From the NCBI GenBank assembly GCA_033030425.1, contig JAUFSD010000025.1:310001-374000 (forward strand): a stretch of 64,000 bases of DNA. The letters are read 5' to 3'. The position numbers and the translations under genes were made by a program. The stretch is from Verpa conica (Eukaryota; Ascomycota; Pezizomycetes; Pezizales; Morchellaceae). Under the pieces are notes generated by a model, which worked only from the letters and a program-made list of their open reading frames with translations, searched no databases and was not told the origin of the DNA. The number at the start of each line of letters is the position of its first letter. Position 1 is the stretch's first letter. Below are positions 57,977 through 64,000 of the stretch, piece by piece.

Positions 57977-60030
57977 TTAAATCCTCGTATTCTCGATAGT
58001 TTTGAGGCGTTTATGTAAAATCGACTCCCCCCCGAGGAGTGTTGAGTTATCTTCGGATGCAATAGGTGATTCAGGCAATGCACGCTTTGCCACAAAGTCT
58101 TTTCGAGGCATTCTAACTGGACTCCACAATTTTTTGATTGTCTTCTCAGGGTCTATGGGGAATAAATCGTCAGGCTCGCTCGTAACCTGTATCTGCGGCA
58201 AATTTGGGTTGATGTTCTCCGTGTTCTCCGACCCAGAAAGCAGATTATCGACGAAAGGGTCCAATGAAGTCGGTACTTAATAATCACATGCTGTTAAGAT
58301 ATATATTAAAACTAAAAGAATCAAGGAAACTTACATAAAGAGTTTCTCCGCGCTGATGATCCTGAAGGAATGTGCACTGATAGTACCTAAAAATAGGTCA
58401 ACAAATATGTATATGAAAGGAACGACACAACCAAGGAATGGCACCGTACATGTTGTGGGCTCTGTATACTCTTACGCCTTGGTATCGATTCCCGCCGTGT
58501 AATACCCAAGATCTTTTCAAAAAGCTCCTTAGCTGCACTCGTTTTGAGGCGTTGAGCGGGGTCGATTTCCAACATCTTCCTCAGAATTTTAACCACTTCC
58601 CCACTAAAACCATCTTCATTTTTAACTTGATCGAGCAAACGAGTAACCGGCTCCTTCAACTTTTGGTTATGGTGGAAGTTGTCGAGGGTGCAGCCATCGT
58701 GTGTCTGCTCGCGGCTCTTTCTAAAGTTTTCTACTCCTTGCGCTCCTTCGTTGAACCATGCGATGATCTCGCAACCTATACACCCCATGGCCCATACGTC
58801 ATAGGTTCTGTGTGGGCGAGCCTCTGGTGCACGATATCGTTCGTTGCCTTCCCGTCTTGAAGTTTCGGAGATGCCGGTATCGTTTGCTTTCGAGTGCGCC
58901 AAGCCTAGGTCCGTAATTACCCAATCGCCATTGAACCGCACCAAAATGTTATGAGGCTTAATATCGAAATGATACCCGTAATACTCGGGTTTACTGCTGT
59001 GAATATGGTCGAGCTGAGAGCAAGTTCATAAATTGCTTCCAGGCCTTTTTGGGATCTGAGGAGTATTCCGGGGGTGGGTCTTCCTGTAGTAGTTTGCGCA
59101 AATCTTGTTTTGCCAACGGGTAGATTGCCATAAAAATTTTACGGTGATCAAGAGAGGCTTGAAGAGGCATGATATAACTATGTGCATCCCATCGTTCGTT
59201 GTTTTCTCTCTCCCTGTTACAGTCTTCGTTGCCTTTATTCCAATCTCTGTACGTCTTTAAAGCGATCCGCCCATCCTGTAGGGGACACGTTTAGCTTGAA
59301 TAACAGCAATAGACATAAATGATGGAAAAGGTACCTTAATGTTTGGGAAGTCGTGGTACCCGGGAAGCATCGTTGCTTCGTACACAATAGAATATGCACC
59401 TCTACCGATCTCTTCACCGACACTGAAGGGTAACGATCGTGCTGTACCAATAGATATGTGCGGCGACTTATAGCTGAGCTGGGGAAGGAAAAATTCGTGC
59501 TCACGAATGTGAAACTTCCGGGCATCAAACGCCAAATCTTCGGGCGGTCTGTTTGAGGCATTCGAGAGGAGTAGAGCCAAATCCGCCATTGTAAGCGGCT
59601 CATTTGCAAGTCGCTTATCGTTGAAGTCTCTCTCTATGAATTCGAATATGAGGGTACCGAAATGCTCCCCAAAAGATACCAGGAGTCCTAACGCGCTGGT
59701 AAAGCCCTCACGAATTTGCGAGACAATTTTGTCGGTGAAAATCTTGGGCGGGTTGGCTTGGGTGGCATGAAAACAGCATCCGGGTTGCTTGCAGCAACAA
59801 TTACCCAGCTCCTTGATTCGTTCCACCGTAAAGAAATCGTACACCTTTTGCTTGGAATAAACTTCCTCCTCCCTCTGGTCATAAGGTAAAGCTATTATTT
59901 CAACTAACTGCCGCAGGCCTTGTCGGGTACTTTCACACATCTTGACGTCTGGTGGTAGAAGCTTTTGGTAAACGTCAGCTATTGGAGAGTGCCTTAAAAC
60001 TGATAACTGATAACTGATGGGAATAGCCAC
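57977..60030 (-). pseudogene. Protein kinase gene with a frameshift in the catalytic domain
   Basis: Exons on the minus strand are 59335-60030, 58450-59275, 58335-58386 and 57977-58275, all phases consistent except within exon 2. The N-terminal 200 residues are a fungal kinase-associated region with a Cys cluster (CCCKQPGCCFH). The kinase starts at GEEIGRGAYSIVYEA, with the lysine in RIALKTY. Near 59010-59020 the frame changes: upstream reads WKQFMNLLSA, while the catalytic loop (HFDIKPHNIL) and activation segment (ITDLGLA, YRAPEARP) lie in another frame. This is consistent with loss of two bases. No intron donor is available to explain it. Without the shift the kinase would be complete, so recent inactivation or an assembly error are both possible. 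The true start is unclear because no ATG opens the first exon. Confidence 0.72.
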
Positions 60031-61425
60031 ACTAGTTATTTTTTTAGCGGTTTTGACTATCGTAGAAGGGCTACTGGTATTCGGGTTTAAAGGATGAAAG
60101 TACTAAAAAATACTGAACAATGATAGATTGGTTTTCTCGTAGGAACAAAGCACTGATATGTCCGGTATTGTATGTACTTGAGGTGAACTCCTTTTGAGGC
60201 GAAGGACTTAATAACCCAAGCATATGCCCAATAGACGGCTGGTGGCGTGTGCGCAGCGCACCAGATGCGCATTATAAAGCCCACAAGTCAGTCATAATAG
60301 CATGGCTGAGACAAGAACAGGGGAAAAAGATCTGCCTCCTACGCGCTTAGTTACACACATTGGCTACCTTCAAGCAAAGCCACACTAGATGCCTTGCCCA
60401 GTGATACGTGGTGCCTATGTAGCTATGCTTATGATTTGGGGAAGACGCAAACTACGTATTCGACATGGCTATGGCAGCTGAGAAAGGCACCTTGAAAGTG
60501 CGGGCAGCAGTATGGGATCGTATGGGCAGCAAGGTCATGGCTCGCCAGTTGCGATATCTAGTTAGGCAGTTTGTGCGCAGTAGTGTTTACTGGGCTATAA
60601 AAATACACATCGGTAACTCCCGCACATACCTGTAGCCTAGTAGCAGTATATGTAAAAACGTTGGATACAAAAGGCTCGGGAAAAAAGGTTCCTTCAGGTA
60701 CTAGAATCCTTCAGGCATTTCTATTTTTAAAGCATCATATTTCCCCTGGTGCCTAGAAAATACTGCTGAGGATAGCCAGTGAACTTGTCTTGAACTTGTT
60801 TATTCTATGTCATGTTACTTTAATCCCCTTTACTTGTACCAATAGGCTTGCTCACGAGATGCTACGTTACACTACATGTAGTTTTACGCTTATACACCCA
60901 GGCGAATTAGTAAAAAGGGGGCCTAGATGTATGTGTAACAATAAACCCATCAACCGAGGATCTTTGGTGGTGATGCGCATAGAGAAAGTACCTAATAGTT
61001 CTTGGGATAAAGCGCATCAAGCGACTTACCCATACACATCAAAAAAGAAAACAGAATGAGGGTTTAGGGAGTCATTCAATGTCAACAGAAAGTAATTATT
61101 AATTTACTTTCAATATGAGGGCTCCGTGATCTAGCTACAATAGCGAAAATACAGATTCACGCATACTTCCCCTAGCATGCCGAGTGATATCTGATGATCT
61201 TGATACATAATAATACTTGACGGCCTTGTGCCAATACAGTATATACAACCAAAAAAATATCCCTGAATTTAATATACAAGAAAATTATGAGAAGAATAAC
61301 TCTTTAGATATCTTACCTAAGTTTTCAAATAACCTGTCATTTCTTTTTTTTTTTGCTTACGATGACTTACACATGTCTATCCCAAGACCTTCTACTAAAA
61401 CAGCTATAATATAGGTCTATCAACT
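60031..61425. other. Intergenic, no gene seen
   Basis: 1.4 kb, AT-rich. It contains the third perfect ACTACATGTAGT palindrome (60871-60882). Nothing else is recognised. Confidence 0.5.
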
Positions 61426-63994
61426 CTACCAGCTTCCAAGCTCCACATCCAATACCTTTACCATTCCACCTCCTTTCGCCTCGCTCCCCTCTATACCCCA
61501 CCCCCTTTCTTGCCCTATCTCCTTCTGAAAAAATTCCCTCACACTATTCTCCACGACACCCTCAAATAACCCATCAATAACTATACCCAAATCCTCTCCA
61601 GTCTGTTTAAAATCAGGGTATGAGTTAACCTCCAATAAATAAACACCCATATCATTATCAACTAGAAAATCGACCCCGAAGATCTCGAATGCGTTGGGGA
61701 GCGTTTGAAAATGGATTCGTTGGCCACGAGAAGCAGCCTCCCAGGTTTCGCCCACAATCTTTTGAATATTCAACCACATGTTCTCCAACGCCGCCTTTCC
61801 ACCCTTGCCAACAAGATCTTTCTCCAGTTCCCAAAAAAGTCTGACGCTCCCCTCACGTTCGCCGGACTGGAGGCAAGTGTTTGTTAGATGTCCCGCCAAA
61901 TCACTACTCTCCTGCCACGGCGGCACATACACCTTGGCTGCAAACAACGCCAACATCTCCCTATATACATACACCTTCAGCCCACCAACGGATAGGACAT
62001 AAGTTCTGATATGGAACTTCCTGTCGTCTATAAGTAGTGGAGGGTGAATGTATTCCTGGGCCACAAAGTGCCTAAGCTGACTTGTAATGACTGATGTTTC
62101 GCGGTTATTCCCAGAGTTTGCCGCTGCATCCGACACCTGAACTACTTTACCCCCTTCAACTCCCCATCTATCCCCTCCTTTATCTTCATCCTCTTCCTCT
62201 TCCTCTTCTTCCTCAAACTCTTCGAAAATCGCTTCGAGCTCCCCCAGTGTTGAGAACAACCGGATGCCCTGCCCGCGATCACTCATACCCGGTTTTAGAA
62301 TCCACCATTGTCTCTGTTCTTCTGTTTTATCCTCATTTTCAGTCAACGAATCACGTAGCTCATAGGCTTCCGCTAAAGCCTCGTCAAGATACTCTGCGTA
62401 GTCAAGTTCCAGCTCGCATGTGGTTGATGAGGCAGTGGCAAGGATTGAGGTGGGGTGTTTAGTGATCCAGGAGGCAAGGGTATGGGAGAGATAGTGTTTG
62501 CGTATTAGTGCTTTCCTAATGATATAGGAGCAGCACAGCACACTCGAAGGGTGAGAGAGAACATCCTCAAAGGGTATCTTCTCATATGCTGACCAGTGGA
62601 GGATCTTCACTCTGGGGTCTTGAGAAATTGATGTTACATCATCAATTATTTGTATCCCGGGGATCTTTTTGTTGAGTGCAGTGATGATCCTTGGGCGGAC
62701 ATAGTCGTCTTCGTAATCTACCACTGCGTAATATTGGGGCTCTTGGGCTCTCTCTGCCCCTACTGCTAAGGTACCATGGGTTCTGAGTCCACTGCAGGAA
62801 AGAGGGAGTTAGGAATTAAACGTAAAAGGAAATAGCTGTACCCGAACTTATATATCTAAACAATACATGTAGTTCTTGTATGTAACAAAGCTCTAAGCAC
62901 TCTCTGATTACCACTTACAGCTTAATCTCGCTCCCAACAAGTCCATCAAAATGCATAAAGTTGGCTTTCAGTGGTGTCACGCTATAGGAAAGAAGTTATT
63001 CTTATATAGTCGTCAATAGAGATATGAAAAAACTCACCTAATATGCCCCATCTTGATAGCCCATCCATCGTTCCCCGGCTCCGCCTCATCAACACTCCTA
63101 TGCACATCTGCAAAGTTGGGCGCCCACATAAAAGTCTTATGCTTTAACCCGACTTTTTTCTTCCCCAGCCTACTTTCACTTGAGTCCCCCTCCCTAATCT
63201 CCGCTTCTCTCTCATCAGGAGTTATTTCTTCATTTACCTCCACTTCTTCAAACGAGGAACCTAGTGTCCAATTGTTCTGAAGGATATTTGTATATAGCAC
63301 CTTTGTACCCGCTCCATCAATGCCTTCAAGAAGTGGTACATTGACACTGTACAGGTCCACTCCAGGCGTCCAGTTATCATAAAGATACTTGATAAGCCTC
63401 GCACTTACCTCAGAAGCACCCTTAATAATAGCCGGATCATGATTCCGGTTAAAAAACGCATAGCTCAACGCTACACTCCTCACCCCACACACTGCGCCCT
63501 CCATCGCCCCCCCTATCGTTCCCGAACTCAAGCTAAATAGTGCTGTCGAGTTTCTCCCATAATTCGGTCCCGAGACAACTAAATCCACCTTCCCCTTCTC
63601 TTTGAAATAGTGGTTGAGTCCAATCTGTGTACACGAAGCAGGGGTCCCATCGATTAAGACCCATTCTTCGCCTCCATCTGTGCGAGGCCGTGTATGGGTT
63701 GTACCATCGTCTGTGTGCAGTGTGCCGGGGCGAAAGTATGTTGGAGTTACGGCTTGGTGGGCAATGTGTGCTTTGCCGATCCAAGACCGTTGGATGTGCG
63801 GGAGCACAACAGAGACTGTGTGGCCATGGGAGGTAAGTGTGGAGATGAAGGAGTGGACATATGGGGATGATTGCTGTGAAGGGGGGCCATCATCGTTGAC
63901 TACCTGTGGAGAAGTTAGTCCAAGTTTCGATACGAGAGAATTGAGGGAGAAATATGGGCTACAGAATTGAAGGGGATAGTACCAAAATATGCAT
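61426..63994 (-). CDS. PBY1: SurE plus tubulin-tyrosine-ligase-like fusion protein
   Basis: Exons on the minus strand are 63983-63994 (ATGCATATTTTG), 63038-63903, 62919-62981 and 61426-62791, giving 768 aa. The tiny first exon joins to give MHILVVNDDGPPS, the SurE phosphatase start; DLVVSGPNYGRNS and VTPLKANFMHFDG follow. The C-terminal ~430 residues are a TTL-like ATP-grasp domain (WWILKPGMSDRGQGIRLF, YIHPPLLIDDRKFHIRTYVL, FGVDFLVDNDMGVYLLEVNS) with an acidic Glu run near the middle. Yeast Pby1 has the same two domains and localises to P-bodies through the decapping machinery. SurE enzymes are metal-dependent nucleotidases. The gene is complete within 6 bases of the window edge. Confidence 0.93.
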
Positions 63995-64000
63995 CTTGAA

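Noticed and set aside
59010..59110. Hidden intron explaining the kinase frame change
   Set aside because: No GT donor lies between the end of the intact N-lobe and the frame change, so an intron would have to remove conserved kinase residues.

Overview
This window is nuclear DNA of a filamentous ascomycete (Pezizomycotina). The evidence is short introns of about 45-90 nt with GT(A/G)NGT donors and CTAAC/CTGAC branch points close to the acceptor, dispersed 5S rRNA genes, intron-containing tRNAs, a THI4 gene with a eukaryotic-type TPP riboswitch, and fungus-specific families (ATG11, PBY1, TPR-CHAT, NLR N-terminal domains). The class cannot be fixed by eye; an early-diverging lineage such as Pezizomycetes or Orbiliomycetes is a guess.

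Layout. 1-2296: 3' end of a TPR-CHAT peptidase-like gene. 3658-4101: two 5S rRNA genes (-). 4653-6217: THI4 with TATA box, 5'UTR intron, uORF and TPP riboswitch. 7425-8399: Mpr1-type N-acetyltransferase. 10658-16470: three lineage-type genes, two of them single-pass membrane proteins. 18855-19538: an NLR-type N-terminal gene fragment split by a polyadenylated retrocopy with a 16-bp target duplication. 19695-22957: two tRNA-Ile genes flanking the RNase H2 subunit B gene. 24020-28697: the TFIIA small-subunit gene and a diverged paralog. 29287-31425: MCM10. 31828-31908: tRNA-Val. 32812-40675: a complete 7.85-kb DNA transposon. 40825-63994: TAH18, a DUF7708-type NLR N-domain gene, ATG11, a RING-H2 gene, a CorA-like gene, a frameshifted protein kinase gene, and PBY1 (SurE plus TTL domains) at the right edge. 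Long AT-rich gene-free stretches separate the host genes.

The outstanding object is the transposon at 32818-40669. It has perfect 34-bp terminal inverted repeats starting TAC and ending GTA, a 6-bp target duplication (CATATA), arrays of one 17-bp motif in opposite orientation near each end, and three multi-exon genes. These are a 530-aa DDE transposase (Clr5-like helix-turn-helix plus integrase-fold core), a roughly 452-aa accessory protein with a SUMO-interaction-like motif and three tandem SUMO-acceptor consensus sites, and a 427-aa JmjN-JmjC protein of the KDM4 histone-demethylase type. All iron, 2-oxoglutarate and zinc ligands of the latter are present. Termini and target-site length fit the rarely described IS3EU superfamily. 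A transposon carrying an apparently intact histone lysine demethylase suggests an element that removes its own silencing marks; this is inference. The two outer coding genes lie on the minus strand and the accessory gene on the plus strand. A 40-bp tandem repeat array, itself hit by a nested hAT-like MITE, fills the divergent promoter region between transposase and accessory gene.

Host genes do not form an operon or a metabolic cluster. They cover thiamine synthesis (THI4), Fe-S assembly electron transfer (TAH18), replication and genome maintenance (MCM10, RNase H2B), transcription (TFIIA-gamma), autophagy (ATG11), ubiquitination (RING) and RNA-granule biology (PBY1), mixed with fast-evolving heterokaryon-incompatibility-type domains (CHAT, two NLR N-terminal domains).
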